A stretch of 64,000 nucleotides of DNA from Azorinus chamasolen. Its lineage: Eukaryota; Mollusca; Bivalvia; Cardiida; Solecurtidae. Of the stretch, positions 10,689 through 21,644 are shown piece after piece. Location of the stretch: assembly GCA_963576725.1 (NCBI GenBank), contig OY755242.1, forward strand, positions 21,263,315 through 21,327,314, written 5' to 3'. How positions within the stretch are numbered: position 1 is the first letter of the stretch; each line of letters begins with the position of its first letter. Both the position numbers and the translations under genes were made by a program. The notes under the pieces are model-generated. The model saw nothing but the letters and a program-made list of their open reading frames with translations, was not told where the DNA came from and ran no database searches.

Positions 10689-11073
10689 AAAGAGGAGGTC
10701 CCAACAATGATCGCATATTTTCAATAATATAATAAAACTTTGTATTTGTTATGCTCTATCATTAATATGAAGGTTCCCAATTTGAACTTATATCGAAAAA
10801 TGCCCATGTAATACAAATAAACCGATTTCATCAATAACTGATAATGTTTGTTCTACAACACAATATTATCGGCCTTTTCCGTAAATTTTCCGCGTTTTGC
10901 CGATGATCAACCGATCCCTCCATTGTTTACGTAATAGCTTTCTCGAAAGTGGTCGGAGAATCGCGCATAGGGCGAACAGTTACGAAACTAAAACTCAACC
11001 CGAATACGGATAGTTTGTTTGACATATAAACATATACAGATATATATGGATTAAAAACCGATAAAGAATAGTG
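10689..11073. other. Unassigned AT-rich spacer
   Basis: No gene, long reading frame or clear repeat is seen. Confidence 0.5.
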
Positions 11074-11267
11074 TACAGTAGAACCTCTCCTAGGCGGCAA
11101 TCAGAAAGAGGTCTAGTTCAGGGTATGTAAAACAGGTGGTAGCTCAATGCATGTCACAAGTAAAGCAGTACTCTCCTATAGGAACGTTCTGTATTACTTT
11201 TTACCCGTATTAAACAACCACATTTGCCTAATAAATGAATGACCGCTTTAGACAGGGTATACTATAC
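11074..11267. mobile_element. P-family TA-class MITE (P6)
   Basis: It starts TACAGTAGAACCTCTCCTAG. The core contains GCAGTACTCTCCTATAGGAA. The right arm, GACCGCTTTAGACAGGGTAT, is eroded at its end. Confidence 0.7.
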
Positions 11268-11379
11268 TCTTCAACTGGCTAGGATACTGTGCTCTTGTCA
11301 GAGTTGGAATTGTATACAATAAAACTCTCTAAACCGGACAATCAAGTAAGTATAAATATCGGTGTTGAAGCTCCTCGGG

Positions 11380-11467
11380 ATTATTATTATTATTATTATT
11401 ATTCCAACACATATATATATAGCGTTTTTTTCACACCGGATATGTACATTCAAAAGCGCTTCAAATG
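11380..11467 (-). repeat. SINE/LINE 3' terminus with (TTA)n tail, inserted in B1
   Basis: Read on the minus strand, it is the GCGCTTTTGAATGTACATAT...TATATATATATGTG terminus plus a TAA-repeat tail. It matches the termini at 572 and 12268. The tail abuts the centre of the host MITE. Confidence 0.55.
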
Positions 11468-11639
11468 CATGACATCACTAACCGGAACAAACCGCATAAT
11501 TATCTATCCAGTCAATGAAAGATATACACTTGATATGAAATCATTTGAAAAATCATGGAACCACACGATTGTCTATGCGGTCAATGAAAAATATCCAGGA
11601 GATATACAATAGACATAAAATCACTAACCGGAAGGAACC

Positions 11640-11785
11640 GCATAAACTGTATTAACAAACTCGATACAGACAAGTTGACATGAAAGCCATGCTCATCAAT
11701 ATCATAAATTAGAATACTCGGTATTAACAAACTTGATACAGACAAGTGGACTGAAAGCCATGCTCATCAATATCATAAATTAGAA
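11640..11785. repeat. Direct duplication of about 65 bp
   Basis: The block GTATTAACAAACTCGATACA ... TCATCAATATCATAAATTAG occurs twice in a row, starting at about 11648 and 11722. The region just before it also has a looser duplication around ACTAACCGGAA. Confidence 0.7.
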
Positions 11786-12267
11786 CAAACGGGCTGACTG
11801 AAAAGCAATGCATTTATATGACTATTGGTCGACTGTTAGCTTATTATGTTGACTGAAAGCCATTCCTATCCTGAGCTTAATTGCCACTGTACATGACTGT
11901 TGGGTCTTTCATCCTGCATTAAGCAGCCACTGGCTAAAGTATCTAAATTATTATGTACTAGAATTCCGGTGTAGAGGATTTTTACTGTATCATTGTAGAA
12001 TGTATATCTGAGAATACAGTGTTGTATGCCAAATATGTACCAAAGTCTGTTGGTTCTGGGTCATTACTGTGTTACGTGCTGACACTGTGCATAGAATGTA
12101 GCATTCAAGTTGTGTTGTTTTTGTGATCAGAGAGCGGTGACACAATATAATAGAGCATACTATGACATTATTCTTATCTATATATAAGTATTAAATATAT
12201 TTTATTTTAAATGTTCTATAATTATGCATTGAATATACCCTGTTTTGTACATAAATGTATCTATGTG

Positions 12268-12332
12268 AAGCGCGTTTGAACGCACATATCCTGTGTGAAA
12301 AGAGTGCTATATAAATGTGGTATAATAATAAT
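12268..12332 (+). repeat. SINE/LINE 3' terminus with (TAA)n tail
   Basis: GAACGCACATATCCTGTGTG, AGTGCTATATAAATG and TATAATAATAATA form the same terminus as at 572. The 250 bp before it could be the body of the element but have no recognisable feature. Confidence 0.55.
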
Positions 12333-12719
12333 ACGGTATAGTCCCTGTAAAGGGACAACATGATGAGAGTTTTTTTATATTAAAACAACAAGTGGTTACT
12401 GAATGCACGAAGACAGTGGTGCAGAACATTCAAAGACACATTTATGGGGAACGCATCAGAGGAGTTTTACTTTATATGTCGAATGACAATGTTAGTAAAA
12501 TGTTTTGCCTGTCACCATATACAGTGTACAATGTGTGTTGTTGTTGATGGTGTCACTTTACGAACCTGCTACAAATCACGAGGCGAGTGCATTTCTTTCA
12601 CAGTGTTCACAATGTGCATATTTCAACCTGTAACATTAATAATAATTATGTTTGATTTGAACAGATCTGAAGACTGTTTTACACATTATATTTCGGACTC
12701 GTTGAAAAATGCTGATGCC

Positions 12720-12812
12720 GAGTATCAAACAACTTAGATCCTGATTAGAAGTCAAGCTATTCGATGAGTTCATCTAGAACAAACTGTTTGCAAATATCAG
12801 TGAGGCCGCTCT
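12720..12812 (-). mobile_element. D-type hairpin, degraded
   Basis: CAAACAACTTAGATCCTGAT pairs with TAGAACAAACTGTTTGCAAA. The orthologous position in copy 3 (about 28660-28725) carries the same hairpin, so this insertion predates the duplication. Confidence 0.5.
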
Positions 12813-12945
12813 TAGCATAATAAGAGGTAATGTGGTTTGTGAAATAAGTAAACAAATACCATTGAGGCCACACTTAGAATGATAAGGTGTAATGTGGTTT
12901 GTGCAATGAGTAAGAAACACTTTTCTTAAAACATGTTTAAGACTG

Positions 12946-13126
12946 TTTAAGCAGAATCTGTCTAAAGCGGCCATCAAACCAAGGTCTAATTATGGATCTG
13001 TAAGACAGGTGGTAGCTTAATTAAAGACCTTTCTTCATTAAATTTGCCCTTCATTAAGGAACAATCTGCTTTTAAGACGTCTATGTACAATACATGATTG
13101 ACCGCTTAAGACAGGTTTTACTGTAT
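12946..13126. mobile_element. P-family MITE present only in copy 1 flank
   Basis: AGAATCTGTCTAAAGCGGCC on the left and GACCGCTTAAGACAGGTTTT then ACTGTA on the right. At the aligned site in copy 3 (about 29215) the flank reads straight from ATGTTTAATGCAG into TATGTCATG without the element. Confidence 0.6.
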
Positions 13127-13279
13127 GTCGTGTACCAAATATTGGTTTGTAAAAAAATGCATATACATGTAGAAAACACTATGATAACGGATTGTTTCTT
13201 CACATGCATTAAAATAAAAAACACATCATTAGTATAACATATTGTCTTTGTTGCAATTCGAGACAGAGTGCAGATAAAA

Positions 13280-13486
13280 TGCAGTAAATCCCCGCTAAAC
13301 CGAATGTTAAATTTAGTATAATTATCGGTTTTGAAGATCGGTGGCAGCTTTATGCAGGGTGAAAGTCATGCAGAATGTTCCTCTGGGGACTTTCGGCATG
13401 ACTTTCACCCTGCATAAAGCAGCCACCTGCCAAAGAGTATCTAAATATTTCTCTACTAGAATCACGGTTTAGAGGGTTTTACTGCA
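13280..13486. mobile_element. B-family MITE (B2)
   Basis: It starts CAGTAAATCCCCGCTAAACC and ends CACGGTTTAGAGGGTTTTAC then TG. The inner stem pairs GGTGAAAGTCATGCAGAA with its mirror. The ends are flanked by GCAG and CTGCA rather than a clean TA. Confidence 0.75.
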
Positions 13487-13489
13487 TAT

Positions 13490-13905
13490 GAAGTCATTAC
13501 TGCGCATTGGAAAATGCACAGATCAGTAATTTGCTCCAGTCTCTGGGTACAAAAGTTTTATGACATTGCAAACAGCGTCTCCAACGCTGCGACTGACCTG
13601 GTTTGCCCTAATTGACTATCAACAGACTATGTAGTAATTCACCATCTATCTTTGCACTAAAGTACCTAGTTATAGTCTACTTCCAGTCCGAATGACCGCT
13701 CAGCCGACTGTACATTTATGTTTGCTGAGACGTGATTTCTGATCTTGATCAACATTTTTGCAATGCAATAAGACACGCTTGCCTCAGATAACTATAAGGT
13801 TAAGTTTCCTTAATAAAACACAATACGCTGGGTAACATTTACTATTTATTACCATACCAACACACGTTTTTTGTTTTGAATGATATATACTTTCTCAGTT
13901 TAACA
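13490..13905. other. Unassigned spacer
   Basis: No gene, long open frame or recognised repeat is seen. Confidence 0.5.
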
Positions 13906-13995
13906 GTATAATCGACCACTCAAAATTTATAAAACAGGCTGTGGGTCAATGCAGGGTAAATATTTATGCACAAAGTTCCTATAAAATGAATGCCC
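13906..13995. repeat. Left half of a P-family MITE
   Basis: TCGACCACTCAAAATTTATA, CAATGCAGGGTAAATA and AGTTCCTATAAAATG are recognisable. The right arm is missing. Confidence 0.4.
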
Positions 13996-14033
13996 TTTCC
14001 TAGACTTGTGTATAAAACAGCGGATATTAGAAA

Positions 14034-14340
14034 TACAGTGCTCCCTCCCTACAACGGCCCCTCAATAACGATTCCCTCCTTACAACAACGCATGTCACTG
14101 TTTCCGAAACAACAAGGCTACTGACACAACTTTTACCATCGTATTTTCTTTATGCCTCAATCAAACCCTAAGTTGTGACCACTCTTTTGAATCGTCACTT
14201 TGTGACGATTCTAAAGAGTGGTCACAACATAGGGTTTGATTGAGGCACAACGGTTTTAGTTCTCGAAATACACCTTATCTGGGGATCTGAAAACAAGCTA
14301 ATTATATTTGATTTTCCCTCTGAACAACACATACAATACG
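14034..14340. mobile_element. F-family MITE, 3' truncated (F2)
   Basis: It begins TACAGTGCTCCCTCCCTACA like F1 and keeps the perfect central hairpin AATCGTCACTTTGTGACGAT. It loses the right terminal repeat after AACAACACATACAAT. Confidence 0.75.
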
Positions 14341-14598
14341 AGTAATATCGAGTAATATCCCTTTAAACATACCAGCAAACAGGATAGACCGTTTTCAAAT
14401 TGTGATCAAATCGTTTACGAGACCTGTTCATGCAGATGACCTCTTAATACTGAGTGAAAGTCGTGAGAAAAAACTCCCAGAGGAGCTTTTACCCTACTTA
14501 ACCTGCACCAGTCTTTTAATTCTTTATCTTATAAAGATTAACATTATGCATTTGTCAAATGATCAATTCATGCATAAATATTTATTAAAAATGTGTAA

Positions 14599-14810
14599 AA
14601 AAACCCATTCTCTCATATTGACGCTTTTTGACGACTCTGTTAAAGTCATTTTGTGAAACCATTGTGATAAATAGAGCAAATGCTCTATTTATCACAATGG
14701 TTTCAAACTACAAAATTCTAAAAGTTTCCTTTTCTCTAGTTAATGCTCCTTTAAGATAGATTTATTCAAACAGGTTGAATCCAAAAATAGCCTATGAGGT
14801 AAAGGGTTAA
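14599..14810 (+). mobile_element. E-family TTAA-class MITE (E3)
   Basis: ACCCATTCTCTCATATTGAC leads to the hairpin CATTGTGATAAATAGAGCAA / TTGCTCTATTTATCACAATG. It ends TGAGGTAAAGGGTTAA at 14810. The left TTAA is degraded to AAAA. Confidence 0.75.
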
Positions 14811-14827
14811 TTAAAGACCGTTAATGA

Positions 14828-15034
14828 TACAGTAAAAACGTCAATACTACGAACACTCAAATAGGTACCATAATTGATCATTTACACAGGTGGCAGCCTA
14901 ATGCAGGTTGAAAGTCATGCAGCAAGATATTCTAGGAACTTTTTGTGTGAATTCCACCCTGCATTAAGCATCCACCTGCCTACAAAAACATAAATTCATT
15001 ACTAAAATCTTGTAGAATCGAGATTTTTACTGCA
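14828..15034. mobile_element. P-family TA-class MITE
   Basis: TACAGTAAAAACGTCAATAC on the left, GATTTTTACTGCA on the right. The stem has CAGGTGGCAGCCTAATGCAG and its mirror, with a diverged centre. Confidence 0.7.
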
Positions 15035-15289
15035 CTTCATTCACGTGCGCTGAGTATCGAGCATTTACAGTCAAACTGGGCTTAAGCCATCAACACAGAA
15101 ACTGACAAGGCAGATTACTGCTCAATGCAAGACCATATAACAATTGCAGTTTCGTGCTTGCTTAACCCTTCATATCGCGAGTTTAACTCAAAATTAGCTT
15201 ATTAATAACTACATTCTTTAATATCAACAACAATTTGTTAAAATTTTCTTCTTTTGTTCTGAATGCAATGGTTTCTTCATTTTAAAGTG

Positions 15290-15345
15290 TCAAGCATTTT
15301 GGATCCTGATGAGAAGCCGAATTGCCCGGCGTCTCGCTTAGATCA
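15290..15345 (+). repeat. D-type hairpin, partial
   Basis: GCATTTTGGATCCTGATGAG and CCGAATTGCCCGGCGTCTCG are recognisable. The outer arms are lost. Confidence 0.4.
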
Positions 15346-15417
15346 TCATTGCTTCATCCTACAAATTATAGTGATATGATAATAGCTGTGTACAAAGTCA
15401 TCCATATACATTGTATA

Positions 15418-15845
15418 CTGATAGAGCAGATTCAGACTAGATATCTCTGTCTGATTATGGTCTACTCTGTTTGCTTTGATAGCATTATAAATATATTTCT
15501 ACACTATCTTATGGCGGCACTCGTGTTTCATGTGTTATGATAATCATTTTATTAATAACCATCATGTCATAATTCTTAAATATTAATGAAAATATACAAA
15601 TGAAGCAGATTTTACTTGATCGATTGACTGGTTTGGGTGCTGTGATACGATACGCTGGCACTTCATGGTTAATACATACTGCCAACAAACCATGAGAGAA
15701 TGATTGCGATGATGACTTTGGCTAATCAGAAGTACTACAACGTATACAAATGTATACATGCGTCATTCTGTTAAGAATTTGTTAGAACTAATAGTCATGA
15801 TGTCTATAGTTCTTGCATGAATATTCCTTGAGTAAAGTGTTAATC
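15418..15845 (-). mobile_element. Decayed G-type MITE, reverse orientation
   Basis: A hairpin (GATAGAGCAGATTCAGACTA ... GGTCTACTCTGTTTGC) is followed far downstream by a GCATGAATATTCCTTGAGTA end with TTAA at 15839. The extra length suggests an internal insertion. Confidence 0.4.
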
Positions 15846-16690
15846 ATTTAGACAAATCAAAATGTACATATAATTAACAATAATTATTGTAACATATCAG
15901 GGATATCACATTATTGGTATGGTAGGGGTTCAATTCAAAAACCGTGACAGAGTAGAAAAGAATATGATGAACAAAACGAGCGAAGTATTCAACTAAAACA
16001 CGTAAACGTTTCGCCCATTAAGATACAAGTAGAAAGGAAAGCAATATTTGCCGCTTTATTCGTTTTTGTATTCTTTGAGAAGCAATAGAATACAAAGGTG
16101 GCGTTCCACAGCCTAACCGATGGTACCCTCGCCGGTCTGACAAAATTGTTGCACATACTAAGCCGAGGTTTATGTTACGAAGCATTTTCATGTCAGATAT
16201 AGTATACCATGATTGGTTCCGGATGCCATGTTATTAAACACCCTTTGTATCCATCGAATGCAGGTCAGTAATTTGCACTATTAACAAAACCGACAAACTA
16301 TAGCAATGTGTAAGAAGGGCGCACGGATATACAAATATCAGTCACATGAAGAAATCATGTGATCATAACATGAATGAAAATACTCAATGAATAAAGAAGC
16401 GCGAGTCGGATGACCTTATGCAAGCGATTAAGTAATCACGCCCATAACTTCGAATGGTCAGTGTGATAATAAGCGTAGTGGGAAACGGCTGAAGTGTCAG
16501 CTGCAACTGTATCAATGTTAATGCCTTCCCTTATAGATACGCAATTCAATGCCAAAGCGAGCTTATTCGATATCAGATTGATACCATGCAAAGAATACTG
16601 CAGTGTCTACAACGCTTTTATTGGAAATGTTTTCAAGAGAGGAGAAATCTGGATGAAAGCTCGCAGATTACTGTATAGAGGCAGCGTTAA
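15846..16690. other. Unassigned spacer
   Basis: Open frames shorter than about 110 codons cross this stretch but show no recognisable domain. Nothing else is seen up to the satellite. Confidence 0.45.
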
Positions 16691-16699
16691 ATTGGCTGC

Positions 16700-18885
16700 A
16701 AGTTCGCAGTTCGTTATGCGAATAACGAACTGCAAAATATTTCGCAGTTCTTATTCGAATAACGAACAACGGAATAGTTCACAGTTCGTTACTCTCAGGC
16801 GAATAACGAATAGTTTGTAATTGGTCTTACGGATAACGAAATGGTCATTAAAAGCTATAATTAGCAGTAATTATATGTGTATTGTAGACATTGTGGAACC
16901 GATTCATCGTGGATGGTCGTTATTCATTCGAATAAAGAAACAGTTCGCACTTCAATACCACACTATATTTAAGACACTGTAGACCCAAACCATAGCTTGA
17001 TAAAATCGTATACAGTAGAACCCCTCTAATTCGACCACTTAATAATACACATGGGTGTCTTTGTAACCCAGGTTTAGAGCAAACTTCACATTCCGACCAG
17101 CTGACCCTATTCATCAATATACTTCTATTCGGTTCTACATTATTGTTGGAGAATATACACAACGAACTCCACTAGGATCTTGTCGTTATTTACTACCCTG
17201 GTTACATAGGTGGTTGCTTAATGCAGGACGAAAGTACGAAAGTAATGCATAAAATTCCTCTAGAAGTTTTCTGCATTATATGTGTCCTGCATTAAGCTAT
17301 CTACTGCATCTACCATCCATAATTATACCTCTTTTAAGTGGTCACTAAAGTGGAGTAGTTTCACTGTTCAACCTTCCAATAACGAAATTGTCAAAATAAG
17401 TTATAACCGCGCAGTAATGATGCTATTCTAGACACTGTATATCACCCTACTCAGTGTGGATTCAAAGCTTTAATATAAAACCATGGGTCATTTCGCAGGT
17501 CGACGATCGAATAACGAAATATTTCGCAGTTCGGCATTTGAATAAAAACTATTTCACAGTTCAACGAATAACGAAATGGTCAGAACAAGTTAAAAATTGG
17601 CAATGTTGATATTCTCAAAACTGTAGACCCAAACCAATGTTGATTCAAAAGTTGTATATAAAATAGGTTGCCATTTCCCAGTTCCACATTCGATAACGAA
17701 ATAGTTCGCAGTTCAATTTCTGAATAACGAAATGGTCAAAGTTATTTATCAATATTCAATGATATGTTATACCCTGTAGACCCCAGTCATAGTGAATTCA
17801 AAGTTTTATATATTAGTTCCAGAGTCATTTTGCAGTTCGTTATTCGAATAACGAAATATTCGCGGTTCGTATTTTGACACTGTAGACACCTGTCATAGTG
17901 AACTCAATTATTTATATATTAAATCTGAAGCCATTTCGCAGTTCGTTATTCGAATAACGAAATATTTAGCAGTTCAACCTCCGAATAACGAAATGGCCAA
18001 ATTTAGTTATAAATGCGCAATGATGACATGTTTGACAAACTAGAACACAGTCATAGAGTAATCAGTGTTATGTAAAAAATCCGGAACAATTTTGTAGTTC
18101 GTTATTCGAATAACGAAATATATCACAGTTCAGCCTGCGAATAACGAAATGGACAAAATAAGTTATAAATGCGCAATGATGTTAATTTAGACACACTAGA
18201 CCCAAGTCATAGTGGAATCAATGATTTATGTATATAATTCGGGGCCATTTCGCATTTCGTTATTCGAATAACGAAATATTTCGCTGTTCAACCTCCGAAT
18301 AACGAAATGGCGAAAATAAGCTATAAATGCGCAATGATGATATTTTGGACAAACTAGAACACAGTCATAGAGTAATCAATGTTATATATAAAATCCGGAA
18401 CAATTTTGCACTTCGTTATTCGAATAACGAAATATATCACAGTTCAGCCTGCGAATAACGAAATGGCCAAAATAAATTATAAAGACACAATGGTGATATT
18501 TTAGACACACTAGACCTCAGTCATAGTGGAATCAATGACATATTTATTAAACCGGGCGCCATGTCGCAGTTCGTTATTCGAATAACGAAATACATCGCAG
18601 TTCAACCTGCGAATAACGAAATGGACAAAATAAGTTGTAAAGACACAGTGATGTTATTTTAGACACACTAGACACCAGTCATAGTGGAATCAATGATTTA
18701 TGTATATAATCCGGAGCCATTTCGCATTTCGTTATTCGAATAACGAACTACGAAATGGCGCCTGGGATCTAGTGTATATTAAATATTATCATTGCGCATT
18801 TACATTTTGGCCATTTTGTTATTCGGAGGTTTAACTGCGAAATATTTCGTAATTCGAATAACGAACTGCGAAATGATCCCGGATT
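16700..18885. repeat. 157-bp satellite array with internal palindrome
   Basis: The unit carries GTTCGTTATTCGAATAACGA, CTCCGAATAACGAAATGG, TATAAATGCGCAATGATG and AGTCATAGTGGAATCAATGA. The palindrome GTTATTCGAATAAC starts at 18101, 18259, 18415, 18573 and 18731, a period of 156-158 bp. Units before about 17900 are more diverged and less regular. After 18750 the array ends in a reverse-complement unit (GCGCATTTACATTTTGGCCA ... GAATAACGAACTGCGAAATG), so the last units can fold back. Confidence 0.85.
17011..17367. mobile_element. P-type MITE nested in the satellite
   Basis: TACAGTAGAACCCCTCTAAT and TCGACCACTTAATAATAC on the left. The stem has GGTGGTTGCTTAATGCAGGA. The right arm is GTGGTCACTAAAGTGGAG. 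Satellite sequence lies on both sides, so the element inserted into an existing array. Confidence 0.65.
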
Positions 18886-18952
18886 TACTTCGTACGCCAG
18901 AAATTATCGCAAGTTCCATAATATGGCGATCGCAACTACATGTTGAGCAACT

Positions 18953-19005
18953 TGTTTGACACACCAATTAACTAGTTCTCTTACAAGGGTCCAAACCGTT
19001 TGAAA
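18953..19005 (+). repeat. Half D-type hairpin
   Basis: TTGTTTGACACACCAATTAA and GGGTCCAAACCGTTTGAAAC. The stem is mostly lost. Confidence 0.35.
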
Positions 19006-19207
19006 CAATAATCATGGATGTAGAAACAGAGAGGAAGTTCGTCAAAGCAAGTTACAAGTTGAAGAAAACGACACTATTTGAAAACGTTAATATGTGGCAG
19101 AAACTTCATCATTTGCCGTATGAATAATTATGCAAGACGTACTGATATAAAATATTAATTAGATGACTTTTTAAAATGGCATATGATTTAGGTCTATGTT
19201 ATTCCAT

Positions 19208-19395
19208 AAGCAAACAGACCAGACCCTGATCAGACAGATCCAATAGGAGACTTCTGGGTCCATGCTTATAAAACTTTTAGTTGAGTCTGAGTTCGTTCTC
19301 AAGATTTTGAATCAAAAGCTTTAGAACTCAAATCTGACCAATCAAAATTTTGAGACCAAGATCTGGGCCTACTGCTTTTGCAATAGCGTGAAAGG
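19208..19395. mobile_element. G-type hairpin with H repeat inside it
   Basis: The left arm TAAGCAAACAGACCAGACCC ... AATAGGAGA is separated from the right arm GATCTGGGCCTACTGCTTTT by about 120 bp of H-family sequence (GGTCCATGCTTATAAAACTT onward). The H repeat therefore sits in the loop of the older hairpin. Confidence 0.55.
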
Positions 19396-19399
19396 GTGG

Positions 19400-20100
19400 C
19401 TGTATAAGGTAAAACTATATATCATGTGTCTTTAGAGGTACATCTAATATATAACTAAGAGTTGCAAGTAACCTGACCGAAGACTGATTTTAAAGGATAA
19501 GTATTTTGATTCCTCTGTATTGTTAAAGTATAAATACGCTGTCAGAGTTGATCGTAACATGGCAGTTAGGCGTTGATGTGTAATAAGGTACTTCTTCAGC
19601 AGTATTCCTCAATGCGCCGATGTTTACATACAAATAACATTAATCAACAGTGTGAAGCTATGAGCTGGTGTTGTCTTTATTAACCAACTTCCTTCATGCA
19701 TATACTATTTGTTGAACCGGGTGTGCAGCAAACATATATTAAGCTGTTTGAATAAAAGTGTATATATGTAAATATGTGTTTATTTAATACAAGAATAAAT
19801 AGTATTAACATTTAGAAAATTAAAAAGCTTTTATAATCTTTTTTATTGATACATGTAAGCTTTTATTATATATAAATAAATAAATAAAAGAGGTTTGGTA
19901 AAGAATGCCTAAATACACTGACAAACACTAGAGCTGTGCAAAGACTAGGGTCCTACAAAGAAAGCAAAGTACCCCCTTTACGTGGCTACACTTGACAAAA
20001 CGTCAGTAGTTGATTCGGTGATGTAAATAAAGAGGTCATTATACATTGTTGAGTCCCGTACTGAAATCTATTGGATTCGTACACAGACATGAAAAGCTAA
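19400..20100. other. Unassigned AT-rich spacer
   Basis: No gene or recognised repeat is seen. Confidence 0.5.
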
Positions 20101-20101
20101 A

Positions 20102-20272
20102 TACAGTAAATCCTCTCTATAACGGCCACTAAATTACATCAAGTATTTTGTGTTAAAGGCAGGTGGTTCCATAAAGCAAGGTTTTACTTTCACCTTGCTT
20201 TAAGCAGCCAACTGCCCTATATACCAGCTAATTAACTCAAGTTAGTGGTCGTTATAGAGAAGTTTTTCTGTA
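20102..20272. mobile_element. P-family TA-class MITE
   Basis: TACAGTAAATCCTCTCTATA on the left, GTTATAGAGAAGTTTTTCTG then TA on the right. The stem TTTTACTTTCACCTTGCTTT is present, but the centre is deleted. Confidence 0.75.
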
Positions 20273-20359
20273 AAACGAAGCGGAGCAGAGTTCAATATAG
20301 CTTTTCACGGATGTGTACGAGTCCATCATATTAACCTCATGGTAGTAAGCGCATATTTT

Positions 20360-20477
20360 TACAGTAAAACCTCTTAATTATTTGTCGTAACATTGTCCTG
20401 AATCTAAACGCCTCTTCACGCCTTTGCAGAGTACACCCCATAGGAACCGTCTGACAACAGTCTGCTCGGTTTGCTTA
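20360..20477. repeat. P terminus fragment plus G-type hairpin
   Basis: A lone TACAGTAAAACCTCTT terminus at 20360 is followed by TCACGCCTTTGCAGAGTACA ... CATAGGAACCGTCTGAC and GTCTGCTCGGTTTGC, a degraded G hairpin in reverse. Confidence 0.4.
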
Positions 20478-20624
20478 TTGAATTATATATATCTGATTCT
20501 ACAGTTTCAGCCCAGATAAAACACATCCTGTGTTCATGTACCGTTTTAACGATTCGGCTAATACATAGTCGGGATGTTATCGTTGCTTATATTCATATCA
20601 AACAGGGAATGGATTACAGTATAA

Positions 20625-20790
20625 TGGAGGGAGGACAAAATGTGTGCAGCAAGGCAAAAGTTATGCAGCAGGGAAAATGTTATGCAGAAAGCTTCTGCAG
20701 GATCTTCCCGTATTAGTCCTGCATTAAACAACCACGTGATTTTATAGACACTTGTTCATAAAGTGGTCATTTAAGAGAAGGGTTACTGTT
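20625..20790. mobile_element. P-family MITE upstream of lectin copy 2
   Basis: A degraded palindrome with TATGCAGAAAGCTTCTGCAG at the centre, CCTGCATTAAACAACCACG on the right and the outer arm GTGGTCATTTAAGAGAAGGG. It lies at the same relative position as the elements at 9092 and 25462. Confidence 0.55.
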
Positions 20791-21644
20791 TGGTTTGTTC
20801 AAGTAGTAGTGTAATGGTCATTCGTCATAAAGGGCATCTATAAAAACTCCAGTATAATGTTTTCGGTACAGACGAGCTTCTTGCACATTCGACAGTAATA
20901 TCAAGGAGCCTTGAGAGGTTCCAAAAATGTCAAGATAAAAGTCTAGAGACGGAATTACTCCTATAAGTTTGGCGTGGTATCAAGGGCTACGTCTCAGAAA
21001 AGACGGAAAGGCTCTGCTCGATATGGGAAAATATTTTAATAAACCGCTACTTAAACGTCTTGGGAGAAGTCGTGTTGAATAGCGAGAAAAACATCCAAAG
21101 GCGTTGTCGCTTACATCCATGTACGGAATGGGGATCGTGGTCAAAATGTCCTGTGGGTCCGGAATTTGGCATAGTGACCAGGTCACGTATGTGTAATGGA
21201 ACAATTGACATATGCAAGTTTGACAGTCAGACACATTTTACAACCAATGAATCTAAAGTTTGTGAAGGTAATTGTCCTCCAGGCTACAACAGGATCAATG
21301 GATACTGTTTTAAGCTTTCGCAGACGGCATCGATACAGGCGGACGCAGAAGTTGTTTGTCAAAATGAAGGCGGTCACATGGTGAACATCAACATAAAGCA
21401 CATATCTGACAGTGTGCATGCGTTTCTTAAGAATCAAAGTTATACAGCAACTATCTGGATTAACGGGAAGAGAACTAGCACCGGATCACCCTGGACTTTC
21501 ACCTATGGTTCCGCTCCTAACTTTGATAATTGGAAACCAGGAGAGCCATCAAACCGTAGTGAAGAACTATGCAAGGCAGAAGACCAACCACCGGCAAGAA
21601 AGTGGTACGACAGAGCATGCACAAATCAATACATAGAGGATCTG

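Larger units (their letters stand above)
11313..11989. mobile_element. B-family TA-class MITE split by a nested insertion (B1)
   Basis: The left arm ACAATAAAACTCTCTAAACC begins at 11315. The right arm, CATCCTGCATTAAGCAGCCA then GGATTTTTACTGTA, ends at 11989. The two halves are separated by about 500 bp that start with a TTA run at 11380, inserted right after GCTCCTCGGGA, the centre of the palindrome. Confidence 0.65.
12333..13285. other. Paralogous downstream flank of lectin copy 1
   Basis: This stretch aligns in order with 28060-29365 downstream of copy 3. Shared blocks include TAGTGTACAATTC-like sequence, CACAGTGTTCACAATGTGC, ACACATTATA with CGTTGAAAAA, TGGTTTGTGCAATGAGTA and AACATATTGT near the end. 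It marks the right part of the duplicated lectin unit. A degraded P element begins near 12335 and a D-type hairpin (12720-12812) is included. Confidence 0.65.

Noticed and set aside
16494..16820. 108-codon plus-strand frame before the satellite
   Set aside because: Its C-terminal third reads into satellite sequence, and the rest shows no recognisable domain or conserved feature.
16700..18885. Regularly spaced palindromic repeats resembling a CRISPR array
   Set aside because: The whole 157-bp unit is repeated, including the sequence between palindromes, so there are no unique spacers. The genome is eukaryotic and no cas genes are present.
21183..21636. Overlapping frames of 62-84 codons on both strands
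   Set aside because: They are shadows of the lectin copy 2 pseudogene. Similar shadows lie over 9656-9970, 26011-26193 and 26346-26555.
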